Source of the DNA: Micromonospora sp. MP36
GTDB taxonomy: Bacteria; Actinomycetota; Actinomycetes; Mycobacteriales; Micromonosporaceae
Reading direction: 5' to 3'
DNA: 64,000 nt
Assembly (NCBI RefSeq): GCF_008119785.1
Contig: NZ_VSFA01000001.1
Location: 186,001 to 250,000, forward strand
This document shows, piece by piece, positions 25,290 through 34,014 of this stretch (position 1 is the stretch's first letter; each line of letters starts with the position of its first letter). Under the pieces are notes generated by a model. It saw only the letters and a list, made by a program, of their open reading frames with translations. It searched no databases and had not been told where the DNA came from. The translations under genes and the position numbers were made by a program.

Positions 25290-26057
25290 CTACGGGGCCG
25301 AGATGAACGGCCGATCCCAGTTCCGCAGCGCACCGGGTAACGGCAGGCTGTCCCAGGGCACCCGGTGCAGCAGCCGGTCCAGCAGCAGGCCGAGCAGCAG
25401 CCCGGCGACTGAGTCGGTCAGCCAGTGCCAGCCGAGGTACGTGGTCGTGCAGAGCACGGTGAGCGGCGGCAGCGCCCGGAGCACGGTGACCAGCCGGGGC
25501 GGGACGGTGCGGCCGAAGGTGCGCAGCAGCGGCACCAGGAGCAGGGCGAGCATGCCGTACCAGACGATGGCGTTGGCCACGTGCCCCGACGGGTAGGACT
25601 GGGCGAACCGCACCGGCAGGTCGTGCTGGAACAGCGGCAGGGTCTGGTCGGGCGGCAGGAACGGCTCCTTGACGCTGGCGCTGGGCGCCGGCCGCGCGGT
25701 CCACACCTTCAACGGCCCGATGGTGAAGGTCGTGAGCACGAACGCGGCCACCGGGGGCAGCACCGGGCGGACCGAGCGCAGCCGGATCGCCACCAGCACG
25801 CCCAGCCCGGCCGCGAGCAGCGTCAGCGGGGTGCCCTGCCCCAGGAAGTTCAGGATCATCGCCGTCCACCGAGCGGCGGTGGGGCGGTGGTCCGCGGCCC
25901 AGTCGACGACGGCCCGGTCCACCCCGAAGAGGTGGCCGGTGGCGAGCGCCACCGTCAGGGCCACCAGGGCGGCGAGCAGCAGCCCGTCCCACCGCCAGCC
26001 GGCGGGCCGGACGGGCCGGAGCCGCAGCTTCTCGCGTACTCCCGTGGTCTCCCGCAC
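25290..26057 (-). CDS. PAP2-superfamily membrane phosphatase
   Basis: A 255-residue protein with six hydrophobic segments and all three PAP2 motifs: KVWTARPAPS (KxxxxxxRP type), SYPSGHVANA (PSGH) and GWHWLTDSVAGLLLG (SRxxxxxHxxxD type, here with the first Arg not evident). It would dephosphorylate a lipid phosphate at the membrane surface. It leads an operon with the APC permease. The start codon at 26057 gives a basic cytoplasmic N-terminus before the first helix. Confidence 0.88.
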   Translation of the reverse strand: MRETTGVREKLRLRPVRPAGWRWDGLLLAALVALTVALATGHLFGVDRAVVDWAADHRPTAARWTAMILNFLGQGTPLTLLAAGLGVLVAIRLRSVRPVLPPVAAFVLTTFTIGPLKVWTARPAPSASVKEPFLPPDQTLPLFQHDLPVRFAQSYPSGHVANAIVWYGMLALLLVPLLRTFGRTVPPRLVTVLRALPPLTVLCTTTYLGWHWLTDSVAGLLLGLLLDRLLHRVPWDSLPLPGALRNWDRPFISAP

Positions 26058-26167
26058 GCGACCACGCTACCGGCCGCCGGCGGCGCCGGGCCGGTGCGGG
26101 CGTCGGCGGCTGTGGGCCGGCCCACGACGGGAAGCGCCGCACCGGGGAAGGGGTCACACTTGTCGGC

Positions 26168-27379
26168 GTGCGGATCACCTCGGCCCTCGTGGACCCGGCG
26201 CTGCTCGACCTCCCATGGTCGACCCCGCTGGAGGAGTGGCCTGCCCAGCACCTGGTCGCGCTGCCGCAGGGCATCTCGCGGCACATCGTCCGCTTCGTCC
26301 GACTCGGTGGCTACGTCTACGCGGTGAAGGAGACCGGCGAGCGGGTCGCCGAGCGGGAGTACGACCTGCTCCGGGCGCTGGAGCGGATCGACTTCCCATC
26401 GGTCGAGGCGGTCGCGATCGTGGCGGACCGGCAGACCGACGACGGGCAGCCGCTGGACCCGGTGCTGATCACCCGGCACCTCCAGTTCTCCCTGCCGTAC
26501 CGGGCGCTCTTCTCCCGGATGCTGCGACCGGAGACCATGAACCGGCTGCTCGACGCGCTGGCGGTACTGCTGGTCCGGATGCACCTGACCGGCTTCTTCT
26601 GGGGCGACTGCTCGCTGTCCAACACCCTGTTCCGCCGCGACGCCGGGGCGTTCGCTGCGTACCTGGTGGACGCCGAGACGGGGGCGTTGCACCGGTCGCT
26701 CTCCAACGGCCAGCGCGGGGAGGACCTGGAGATCGCCCGGGTCAACATCTTCGGCGAGGCACTGGACCTGCAGGCCGCCGGGCTGCTGCACGAGTCGATC
26801 GACCCGGAGGTGGTCTGCGAGGAGGTCGTGCAGCGCTACGAGCGGCTCTGGCACGAGATCACCTACGAGCAGCAAATCGAGCGGGACGCCCGGCACGACA
26901 TCGAAGGGCGGATCCGCCGCCTCAACGAACTCGGCTTCGACGTCGCCGAGGTGGCCATGTCCACCGCCGACGACGGCCGGTACCTGGTCCGGCCCAAGGT
27001 GGTCGACGCCGGCTACCACACGCGGCGGCTGCTCCGCCTCACCGGCCTGGACGCCGAGGAGAACCAGGCCCGCAAGCTCCTCAACGACCTGGACGCGTAC
27101 CGGGTGGAGAGCGACCTGACCGACGAGCAGCAGGCGGCCCACCGCTGGCTGACTGAGGTGTTCGAGCCGGTGGTCCGGGCGGTGCCGGCGCACCTGCGCC
27201 GCAAGCTGGAGCCGCAGGAACTCTTCACCCAGATCATCGAGCACAAGTGGCTGCTCTCCGAGCGGGCCGGCCGGGACGTCGGCATGGGCCCCGCGATGCA
27301 GTCGTTCCTCTCCGACGTGCTGGTGCACCGCCCGGACGAGCAGGCCGTGCTCGGCGTCGAGGTCCCCGCCGCCGGCTGA
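26168..27379 (+). CDS. DUF4032 protein with kinase-like fold
   Basis: A 403-residue protein. The N-terminal half resembles a lipopolysaccharide kinase-like fold: YVYAVKETGERVAEREYDLL has the ATP-anchoring Lys and helix Glu, and LTGFFWGDCSLSNTLFRRD is the catalytic-loop equivalent (D and N present), with YLVDAETG as the DFG-like stretch. The second half, DUF4032 proper, is helical and ends HKWLLSERAGRDVGMGPAMQ. Kinase activity is inferred from these residues; its substrate is unknown. GTG start. Confidence 0.85.
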   Translation: MRITSALVDPALLDLPWSTPLEEWPAQHLVALPQGISRHIVRFVRLGGYVYAVKETGERVAEREYDLLRALERIDFPSVEAVAIVADRQTDDGQPLDPVLITRHLQFSLPYRALFSRMLRPETMNRLLDALAVLLVRMHLTGFFWGDCSLSNTLFRRDAGAFAAYLVDAETGALHRSLSNGQRGEDLEIARVNIFGEALDLQAAGLLHESIDPEVVCEEVVQRYERLWHEITYEQQIERDARHDIEGRIRRLNELGFDVAEVAMSTADDGRYLVRPKVVDAGYHTRRLLRLTGLDAEENQARKLLNDLDAYRVESDLTDEQQAAHRWLTEVFEPVVRAVPAHLRRKLEPQELFTQIIEHKWLLSERAGRDVGMGPAMQSFLSDVLVHRPDEQAVLGVEVPAAG

Positions 27380-27392
27380 CGCCGCCTCGTCC

Positions 27393-27598
27393 GGCGGCGT
27401 GGTGCCCCGCTTGTGCGGCGGCGTGGTGCCTGCTTCGTGCGGCGATGTGGCGTCCGCTCCGCGCGGCGGCGGCGGCGGCCCTGTTTCGCGCGGCGGCGGC
27501 CCTGTTTCCCACGGCGGCGGCGGCCCTGTTTCGCACGGCGGCACGGTGCCCCCTTCGCCGACGGCGTAGTGCCCGCTTCGCCCGGCGTGGCGCCGCGC
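27393..27598. repeat. GC-rich degenerate tandem repeats
   Basis: Several imperfect copies of a unit like GTGCGGCGGCGTGGTGCC followed by three of GCGGCGGCGGCCCTGTTTC. No gene is supported here: the open frames are low-complexity Arg/Ala strings on both strands. Confidence 0.6.
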
Positions 27599-27619
27599 CG
27601 ACGGGTGGTTGGTGGTCGC

Positions 27620-27715
27620 CTACAAACTTGATGTCGTAAACGACTCAGGCGTCCCGCCGCCGGAGCCGCCGCTCGCCGCGACCCGGGCGATCCATCTACG
27701 TCATCAAGTTCGTAG
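27620..27715. repeat. 19-bp inverted repeat between convergent genes
   Basis: CTACAAACTTGATGTCGTA (27620-27638) faces TACGTCATCAAGTTCGTAG (27697-27715), with two mismatches. The loop is 58 bp and GC-rich. The arms are AT-rich against the surroundings. It lies between the ends of the DUF4032 gene and nagA. Confidence 0.75.
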
Positions 27716-27753
27716 GGCATCGACGAGCTGCAGCTGCCCGCGGCGCCGCAAGG

Positions 27754-27794
27754 CGCAGCCCGCAGCCCGCAGCCCGCAGCCCGCAGCCCGCAGC
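27754..27794. repeat. Heptamer microsatellite (CGCAGCC, nearly six copies)
   Basis: Five full copies and one partial copy of CGCAGCC end one base before the nagA stop codon. Since seven is not a multiple of three, copy number changes would alter frames, but the tract is outside coding sequence. Confidence 0.9.
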
Positions 27795-27795
27795 G

Positions 27796-28905
27796 TCACT
27801 CCACCCAGGAGCCGCCGCGCATCACGCGGACCACGTTGAAGTCGTCGTCGAGCACGATGAGGTCGGCCCGGAGCCCGGGCTGGAGTGCCCCGACCTGGTC
27901 ACCCAGGCCGATCGCCCTAGCCGGGGTGGTGGCGACCATGCGGCAGGCGTCCGGCACGGCGACGCCCGCCGCGACGGCGTGCCGCAGGGCGGCGTCCATG
28001 GTCAGGGTGCTGCCGGCGATGGCGCCGTCCCGGCTCAGCCGGGCCACCCCGCCGGACACGGTGACCGCCTGGCCGCCCAGCTCGTACTCGCCGTCGGGCA
28101 TGCCGGCGGCGGCCATCGCGTCGGTGATCAGGGCGGCCCGCTCCGGCCCGGCCGCCGAGGTGGCGAAGGCGAGCATGCCGTCGTGCAGGTGTACACCGTC
28201 GGCGACCAGCTCGCAGACCACGTTCGGCGCGTCGAGCAGGGCGACCACCGGTCCGGGCTCCCGGTGGTGCACCGGGCGCATCCCGTTGAACAGGTGCGTC
28301 CCGACGCTCGCGCCGGCCGCCACGGCCGCCCGGGTCTGCTCCCAGGTGGCGTCGGTGTGCCCGACCGCGGCCACCACGCCGCGCGAGACGAGCAGCTTGA
28401 TCGCCTCCAGCGCGCCGTCCCGCTCCGGGGCCAGGGTGACCATCCGGACCGCGCCGCCGCCCAGCTCGATCAGCTCGGTCAGCTCGTCGGTCGACGGGTC
28501 GCGGAGGAACTCGGGGTTCTGCGCGCCGCAGCGGTCCGCCGACAGGTACGGCCCTTCGAAGTGGACCCCGGCCAGCACGCCGGACTCGACCAGCGGCCGG
28601 TACGCGGCGGTGGCCTGTCGCATCAGCTCGTACGGGGAGCTGACCAGGCTGGCCAGCAGGGTGGTGGTGCCGTGCCGCAGGTGGAACGCGGCCGCCTCGC
28701 GGGCCGAACCGGCGTCGCCGGTGGTGAAGGTGTGCCCGCCCCCGCCGTGGGTGTGCATGTCCACGAAGCCCGGCACGATCCAGTGCCCGTCGCGCACCGA
28801 CGGGTATTCGGCGACGGCCCGGACCCGGTCACCCACGATCTCGACGCAGCCCTGCCGGATCACGCCGGTCGGGGTCACCACCTTGCCGGTCACGCGCAGG
28901 GTCAT
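27796..28905 (-). CDS. nagA: N-acetylglucosamine-6-phosphate deacetylase
   Basis: Removes acetate from GlcNAc-6-P in amino-sugar catabolism. It is a 369-residue amidohydrolase. The metal and active-site blocks are present: PGFVDMHTHGGGGHTF, HFEGPYLS (metal Glu), VAAVGHTDATWEQT and GTHLFNGMRPVHHREPG (His residues), and LITDAMAAAG (catalytic Asp). It is the last gene of a SIS-ROK-nagA operon with a 9-bp gap after the kinase, and it converges on the DUF4032 gene across a repeat-rich spacer. Confidence 0.93.
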   Translation of the reverse strand: MTLRVTGKVVTPTGVIRQGCVEIVGDRVRAVAEYPSVRDGHWIVPGFVDMHTHGGGGHTFTTGDAGSAREAAAFHLRHGTTTLLASLVSSPYELMRQATAAYRPLVESGVLAGVHFEGPYLSADRCGAQNPEFLRDPSTDELTELIELGGGAVRMVTLAPERDGALEAIKLLVSRGVVAAVGHTDATWEQTRAAVAAGASVGTHLFNGMRPVHHREPGPVVALLDAPNVVCELVADGVHLHDGMLAFATSAAGPERAALITDAMAAAGMPDGEYELGGQAVTVSGGVARLSRDGAIAGSTLTMDAALRHAVAAGVAVPDACRMVATTPARAIGLGDQVGALQPGLRADLIVLDDDFNVVRVMRGGSWVE

Positions 28906-28914
28906 CGACTCTCC

Positions 28915-29835
28915 TTAATCCAGGATGTCCAGGGCGAGCAGGGCGGCACCGAGGCAGCCGGCCTCGTCACCGAGGGCCGCCTCGACCAGGCGCGGCTCCC
29001 GGTGGAAGGTCAGCCGTTCGCGCAGCGCCGTGCGCAGCGGGTCGAGCAGCCGGGATCCGGCCTGGGCCAGCCCGCCGCCGATCACGATCGTCTCGACGTC
29101 GAAGAGCGCCTGGGCGGAGGCGAGCCCGTCGGCGAGGGCCTCGACCGCCTCCCGCCAGATCCGGCCGGCCAGCGGTTCACCGGCCGCCGACCGGTCCGCC
29201 ACCTCGGCCGCGGTGGCCGGGGCGCCGGACAGCTCGGCGTACCGGCGGCCGATCGCCGAGGCCGAGGCCACCGCCTCCAGGCAGCCGGGGCGGCCGCAGC
29301 CACAGCGCGGGCCGTCGGGGCGTACCAGGATGTGGCCGATCTCCCCGGCGGCGCCGTGCGCGCCGACGGTGGCCGAGCCGTCGACCACGTGGGCGGCGGC
29401 GATGCCGGTGCCGATCGCGACGAAGAGCACGTGGCCACCATCGCGGCCGGCACCGAGCCGCGCCTCCGCCAGGCCGCCGGCCCGCACGTCGTGGCCGAGC
29501 GCCGTGGGCAGGCCGAGCCGCGCCTGCGCCAGGTCCCGCACCGGTACGCCCCGGAAGCCCACGTTCGCCGACCAGACCGCGATCCCGTGGGCCTCGTCGA
29601 CCACCCCTGGGACGGCGATCCCGCAGGCCACCGGGGTCAGGCCATCGGCGCGCGCCTTGCCGGCCAGCCCCTCGGCGACGTCGAGGATCGTCCCCACCAC
29701 CGCCTCGGGGCCGCGGGCCGCCCCGGTGGCGTGGCGTTCGGTGTGCGCGGTCCGGCCGTCGGGGCGGACCAGGGCGCACTTCATCCCGGTGCCGCCCACG
29801 TCGAGCGCGACGACGACCTCGTCGCCTGACGTCAC
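28915..29835 (-). CDS. ROK-family sugar kinase
   Basis: A 306-residue cytosolic kinase. The phosphate-binding motif VALDVGGTGMKCALV is N-terminal, the catalytic Asp is in GHDVRAGGLAEARLG, and the ROK zinc site GEIGHILVRPDGPRCGCGRPG has all cysteines. GTG 29835 overlaps the stop of the SIS gene by four bases (GTGA). Between an isomerase-like SIS protein and nagA, it is likely an N-acetylhexosamine or glucose-type kinase feeding NagA. Exact sugar unproven. Confidence 0.9.
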   Translation of the reverse strand: MTSGDEVVVALDVGGTGMKCALVRPDGRTAHTERHATGAARGPEAVVGTILDVAEGLAGKARADGLTPVACGIAVPGVVDEAHGIAVWSANVGFRGVPVRDLAQARLGLPTALGHDVRAGGLAEARLGAGRDGGHVLFVAIGTGIAAAHVVDGSATVGAHGAAGEIGHILVRPDGPRCGCGRPGCLEAVASASAIGRRYAELSGAPATAAEVADRSAAGEPLAGRIWREAVEALADGLASAQALFDVETIVIGGGLAQAGSRLLDPLRTALRERLTFHREPRLVEAALGDEAGCLGAALLALDILD

Positions 29836-30761
29836 GCGAGCACCACGGAGCGGGTCAGGTGCCGGGGCGCGTCCGGGTCGAGGCCGCGGCTGGTGGCGAG
29901 CGCGACGGCGAAGCGTTGGGCGAGGATCAGGTCGGCCATCGGGTCGACCGGGGTACGCCCGGCCGCCCAACTGGTCAGCACCGTGTGGCAGCCGTGGGTG
30001 CGGCTGTGTACGAAGGTGGCCCCGGTGGCGGCGACGTCCTCGGGCAGCCCCTCGGGGATCCCGCCGAACGCCCAGACCAGCCGGCCCGGGGCGGCGATCG
30101 AGATGGGGCCGTGCCGGTAGTCCATCGCCGGGTACGCCTCGGCCCAGAAGGTGGCCGCCTCGCGGCACTTCAGCGCGGCCTCCTGGGCCAACCCGACCGT
30201 CCAGCCGCGCCCCAGGAAGGTGACCTGCTCGATCCCGGCCGGGTCGACCGGCAGCGGGGCCCGGACGGCCACCTCGGCGTCGGCGGCCAGCCGGCCCAGG
30301 TCCTCGCCGAGGTGGGCGCGGAGCAGGGCGAGCGCGCTGGTGGCGAAGCGGGTCTGCACGACCGAGCGCTCGTCGGCGAAGGGCATGGTCACCGCGGCGT
30401 CGGCCAGCTCGACCGCCGGGGAGGCCGGGTCGCCGACCAGCACCGTGGTGGGGAGTTGGCCGCGCAGCGCGGCGAGCAGGTCCAGCACCTCGGTGGTGGT
30501 GCCGGAGCGGGTGATGGCGATGAGCCGGTCGTAGCGGCGGCCGGTGGGGAACTCGCTGGCCTGGAAGGCGTCCGTCTCGCCCAGGCCGGCGCGTTCGCGC
30601 AGCCCGGCGTACGCCGTCGCCATGAACCACGACGTGCCGCAGCCGACGACGGCGACCCGCTCGCCGGGGCGCGGCAGGCTGTCGGCGACCGTCGGGGCGA
30701 GCCGCGCCGCCTCCCGCCAGCAGTCGGGCTGGCTCGCGATCTCCGCGTGCACGTACGCCAT
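29832..30761 (-). CDS. SIS-domain protein (AgaS/GlmS-isomerase-like)
   Basis: A 309-residue protein with two SIS domains. The first carries VAVVGCGTSWFMATAYAGL and RYDRLIAITRSGTTTEVLDL, the sugar-phosphate binding S-x-S/T loops. The second carries VTFLGRGWTVGLAQEAALKCREA and AEAYPAMDYRHGP, as in the GlmS isomerase domain and AgaS. There is no glutaminase domain, so it is a catabolic deaminase/isomerase candidate rather than GlmS. ATG 30761 has GAGGAG upstream. It is first in the operon, divergent from the DeoR regulator. Confidence 0.88.
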   Translation of the reverse strand: MAYVHAEIASQPDCWREAARLAPTVADSLPRPGERVAVVGCGTSWFMATAYAGLRERAGLGETDAFQASEFPTGRRYDRLIAITRSGTTTEVLDLLAALRGQLPTTVLVGDPASPAVELADAAVTMPFADERSVVQTRFATSALALLRAHLGEDLGRLAADAEVAVRAPLPVDPAGIEQVTFLGRGWTVGLAQEAALKCREAATFWAEAYPAMDYRHGPISIAAPGRLVWAFGGIPEGLPEDVAATGATFVHSRTHGCHTVLTSWAAGRTPVDPMADLILAQRFAVALATSRGLDPDAPRHLTRSVVLA

Positions 30762-30783
30762 GACAACTCCTCGCCAAGGGAGA

Positions 30784-30921
30784 CCTTGCGCAATACGGCG
30801 CGTTATGGCCGCCTTTCGCGCGTCATTCTGCGCGAACCGGGGTGGCCGTGGCAACTGCCTCCCAGATTGCGCAGGTCAGGGTTTTGCGTGTTGGTAGTTT
30901 CGCGCACTACTGTGCACGCAA
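30784..30921. promoter_or_regulatory. Candidate DeoR operators in the divergent SIS/deoR region
   Basis: Three symmetric sites share TTGCG/CGCAA or TTCGCGC cores: TTGCGCAA at about 30786-30793; TTCGCGC-8 bp-GCGCGAA at 30815-30836 (perfect); and TTGCGTG (30884-30890) with CACGCAA (30915-30921). They lie between the two divergent starts, where a DeoR repressor would act on both. Confidence 0.5.
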
Positions 30922-30960
30922 TCAATCACCGTTCGTGCAGAGTCAGTGGAGGCCCCCGCG

Positions 30961-31746
30961 GTGGACCGGTACGCCCGATGGAACGCCCTGCTCGAGATGC
31001 TGACCGACAGCGGTCGGGTCAGCGTCGAGGAGGCGGCCGAGCGGCTGGACGTCTCCCAGGCCACCATCCGGCGTGACTTCGACCAGCTCGCCCAGCAGCA
31101 GATGATCACGCGTACCCGGGGCGGGGCGGTCGCCAACGGGGTGTCGTACGACCTGCCGCTGCGCTACAAGACCGCCAAGCACTCGGCCGAGAAGCAGCGG
31201 ATCGGGGCGGCCGCCGCGGCGCTGGTGTCCCCGGGCACCGTGGTCGGCCTGAACGGTGGCACCACCAGCACCGAGGTGGCCCGGGCGCTGGCCGTGCGGC
31301 CGGATCTCAACACCAACGCCGAGGGTGCCCAGCTCACCGTGGTCACCAACGCCCTGAACATCGCCAACGAGCTGCTGGTCCGCTCCCGGATGAAGGTGGT
31401 GGTGGCGGGCGGCGTGGTCCGGCCCAAGTCGTTCGAGCTGGTCGGCCCGCTGGGCGGGGCGTTGCTGCGCGAGGTGACCCTGGACGTCGCGCTGCTCGGC
31501 GTGGACGCGATCGACCCGCAGCTCGGCGCCGCCGCGCACCACGAGGGCGAGGCGGCGATGAACAGCCTGATGGTGGCCCGGGCCAAGCGGGTGGTGGTGA
31601 TCGCCGACTCGTCCAAGCTCGGTGGTCACGCCTTCGCCCGGATCTGCCCGGTGGACCGGGTGGAGACGCTGGTCACCGACTCCGGCGCGGCCCCGGCTGT
31701 GGTGCAGGCGTTCCGGGACGCCGGGGTGCAGGTCGTCTGCGCCTGA
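30961..31746 (+). CDS. DeoR-family transcription regulator
   Basis: A 261-residue sugar-phosphate-responsive repressor. The winged helix is N-terminal (VSVEEAAERLDVSQATIRRD, QQMITRTRGGAV), followed by the DeoR effector domain (VVGLNGGTTSTEVARALA, LTVVTNALNIANEL, DVALLGVDAIDPQLGA). GTG 30961 is preferred, since GGAGG lies 8 bases upstream; GTG 30946 is in frame but less well placed. It is divergent from the amino-sugar operon, which it likely controls, with a phosphorylated amino sugar as inducer. Confidence 0.92.
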   Translation: MDRYARWNALLEMLTDSGRVSVEEAAERLDVSQATIRRDFDQLAQQQMITRTRGGAVANGVSYDLPLRYKTAKHSAEKQRIGAAAAALVSPGTVVGLNGGTTSTEVARALAVRPDLNTNAEGAQLTVVTNALNIANELLVRSRMKVVVAGGVVRPKSFELVGPLGGALLREVTLDVALLGVDAIDPQLGAAAHHEGEAAMNSLMVARAKRVVVIADSSKLGGHAFARICPVDRVETLVTDSGAAPAVVQAFRDAGVQVVCA

Positions 31747-31793
31747 TCGGCCAGGAAACCCCTCTCGACTAGCTCACTTGGGCGAGTCGCTGC

Positions 31794-31829
31794 ATACCCG
31801 GTATTGCCGCCCGCTGCATACCAAGTATG
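31794..31829. promoter_or_regulatory. Twin palindromes before the ABC exporter
   Basis: GCTGCATACC is repeated 23 bp apart. Each copy opens a palindrome: ATACCCGGTAT (31794-31804) and CATACCAAGTATG (31817-31829). They lie 37-72 bp before the TTG start and look like operator sites for a GntR- or PadR-type repressor, which is not encoded nearby. Confidence 0.5.
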
Positions 31830-31865
31830 GTGTCGGCTGTCACCTACACATCGGGGGAGGTCAGC

Positions 31866-32873
31866 TTGTCGGCTGTCCTGGAAATCGAGGGTCTCCGCAA
31901 GACGTACCGGAGCCGCAAACGCGGGGTGCGACACGCGCTCGACGGCTTCGACATGCGGGTCGAGGCCGGGCAGGTGCACGGCTTCCTTGGCCCGAACGGT
32001 TCGGGCAAGACCACCACGCTGCGTACGCTGCTCGGCCTCATCAAGCCCAACGGCGGCCGGATGGCCATCCTCGGTCAGGAGCTGCCGCACTCGCTGCCCG
32101 TCGTGGCCGGGCAGGTCGGGGCCATCGTGGAGAGTCCGCAGTTCTTCCCGCACTTCTCGGCCCGGGACACCCTGGGTCTGCTCGCCCAGGCCGGCGAGCT
32201 GCCGCGGCAGCGGGTCGACGAGGTGCTGGAGCTGGTCGGGCTCCGGGATCGGGCCGGCGAGCGGGTGAAGACCTACTCGCTGGGCATGAAGCAGCGGCTC
32301 GCGGTCGCCTCCGCGCTGCTCAAGAACCCGCGGCTGCTGATCCTGGACGAGCCCGCCAACGGCCTCGACCCGGGCGGCATCCGGGAGATGCGCAGCCTGA
32401 TGCGGGACCTGGCCGCCGCGGGCATGACCGTGGTGCTCTCCAGCCACATCCTCGGCGAGATCCAGCTCATCTGCGACTCGGTCACCATCATCTCGCTGGG
32501 GCGGCGGGTCGCGTTCGGGCCGGTCGAGCAGGTGCTCGCGGCCCACTCGCAGGGCACCGTGCGGGTCCGGCTGGAGGCGGTCACCGACCTGCCCAAGGCC
32601 GCCGACACGCTCACCCGGGCCGGGATCCGGGTCGGCACGGAACCGGACCACCTGCTGCTCACCGGCGTCGACAAGCCGGCCACGGTCAGTCGCCTCCTCG
32701 CCGAGCAGGGCCTGTACGTCAGCGAGCTGACGCCGGTCGCGGTCGACCTGGAGAGCGTCTTCCTCGAACTGACCGCCACCGCGCCGGTCCCCGGCCAGCA
32801 CCGGCAGGTCGACCAGTCCACGAAGGTCGGTGAGCCGGGAACTGCCGGCACCGGAGGAGGTTGGGGCGCATGA
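31866..32873 (+). CDS. ABC transporter ATP-binding protein (DrrA/CcmA type)
   Basis: A 335-residue ATPase: Walker A (FLGPNGSGKTTTLRTL), signature (YSLGMKQRLAVASAL), Walker B (RLLILDEPANGLDP), switch (VLSSHILGEIQLICD), then a C-terminal DUF4162-like region. The TTG at 31866 has GGGGAGG seven bases upstream; ATG 31827 is in frame but overlaps an operator-like palindrome. It overlaps the following permease by four bases (ATGA). The pair is an export-type ABC system; the substrate is unknown. Confidence 0.9.
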   Translation: MSAVLEIEGLRKTYRSRKRGVRHALDGFDMRVEAGQVHGFLGPNGSGKTTTLRTLLGLIKPNGGRMAILGQELPHSLPVVAGQVGAIVESPQFFPHFSARDTLGLLAQAGELPRQRVDEVLELVGLRDRAGERVKTYSLGMKQRLAVASALLKNPRLLILDEPANGLDPGGIREMRSLMRDLAAAGMTVVLSSHILGEIQLICDSVTIISLGRRVAFGPVEQVLAAHSQGTVRVRLEAVTDLPKAADTLTRAGIRVGTEPDHLLLTGVDKPATVSRLLAEQGLYVSELTPVAVDLESVFLELTATAPVPGQHRQVDQSTKVGEPGTAGTGGGWGA

Positions 32874-33883
32874 GCCTGTATGTCACCGAACTGCGCCGGC
32901 TGTTCAAGCGCCGGCTCACCCGGCTGCTGCTGGTCCTGCTGGTGCTCGGGCTGGCCGGCGTCGCCACCGCCTTCAGCTACTCCAGTCACAAGCTCTCCCC
33001 GGCCGTGGTCGCGGAGGCGCAGGCGAAGGCCGACGCCGACTACCGGCAGGCGACGAAGGACTGGGAGCGGACCGTTGCCGAGTGTGACGCGGCTGCCGCA
33101 CGGGGGGAGAAGACCGAGGAGCGGTACGGCCCGGACTGCGGCCGGCAGTGGCAGCCGCAGCCGGAGATGTTCGACCCGAAGTGGCACCTGCCCTACCAGT
33201 TCGACTTCCGTGGCGAGTTCGGCAACTTCATCGCCGTGTTCGCCGGCATGCTGGCGCTCTTCGCGTTCATCGTCGGGGCATCCTTCGTCGGGGCCGAGTG
33301 GAGCACCGGCGGCATGATGAACCTGCTGCTCTGGCGGCCGAAACGGCTGGCGGTGCTCGCCACCAAGCTGGCCGCCGTGCTGAGCGCGGTGCTCGGGGTG
33401 AGCATCGTGCTCGGGGCGCTCTGGACGCTGGCCTTCTGGCTGATCGGCACGTACCGCGGCAGCACCGCGAAGATGACCTCCGGGGCCTGGCAGTCCACGG
33501 CCATCAGCGGAGGCCGGGCGTTGGCCCTGGTGCTGGCGGTGGCCGCGGTGGCCGCCGCGCTCGCCTCGCTCGGCCGGCACACCGCGATGGCGCTCGGCGC
33601 GGCGGTGGGGCTCGGCGTCATCAGCGAGATCGGCATCCGGATCGCCGTCGGGCTGGCCGGGGTGCGCTTCGGCGACCGCTACGTCCTCTCCACCTACGCG
33701 ATGGCCTGGTTCGAGAAGCAGTGGAAGCTGCTCGACTACAAGTCCTGTGACTTCGCCCAGGGGCAGTGCAACCCCAAGGAACTGCTGATCACCTGGCAGG
33801 ACTCGGCGCTGGTGTTCGGCGTCGGCACCGCGCTGGTGCTGGTCGCCGCGTTCTGGCTGATGCGGCGGCGGGACATCTCCTGA
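32870..33883 (+). CDS. ABC-2 type permease with large extracytoplasmic loop
   Basis: A 337-residue membrane partner of the upstream ATPase. A first helix (LLLVLLVLGLAGVATAF, about 22-40) is followed by about 80 residues outside with two cysteines (VAECDAAAARGE, YGPDCGRQW). Then come helices at about 122-145, 165-190, 210-230, 240-260 and 310-330. A second cysteine pair (SCDFAQGQC) lies in the last outer loop. The ABC-2 pattern FVGAEWSTGGMMNLLLWRP is clear. Confidence 0.87.
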   Translation: MSLYVTELRRLFKRRLTRLLLVLLVLGLAGVATAFSYSSHKLSPAVVAEAQAKADADYRQATKDWERTVAECDAAAARGEKTEERYGPDCGRQWQPQPEMFDPKWHLPYQFDFRGEFGNFIAVFAGMLALFAFIVGASFVGAEWSTGGMMNLLLWRPKRLAVLATKLAAVLSAVLGVSIVLGALWTLAFWLIGTYRGSTAKMTSGAWQSTAISGGRALALVLAVAAVAAALASLGRHTAMALGAAVGLGVISEIGIRIAVGLAGVRFGDRYVLSTYAMAWFEKQWKLLDYKSCDFAQGQCNPKELLITWQDSALVFGVGTALVLVAAFWLMRRRDIS

Positions 33884-34014
33884 CCGCCCGCCGGTGTCCG
33901 TGCCGCTGACCGGCGCGGACACCACGTCCGATGCGGCCGGGGCGGGCCCTGGTTAGGCTGGGGTCCCCCCGGCCGGCGGTCGCCGCGCCGGCCGTCCGCC
34001 TCCCGAGGAGCGCC

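Noticed and set aside
27393..27598. Short Arg/Ala-rich open frames as small genes
   Set aside because: They are translations of tandem repeats, with no ribosome site and frames open on both strands.
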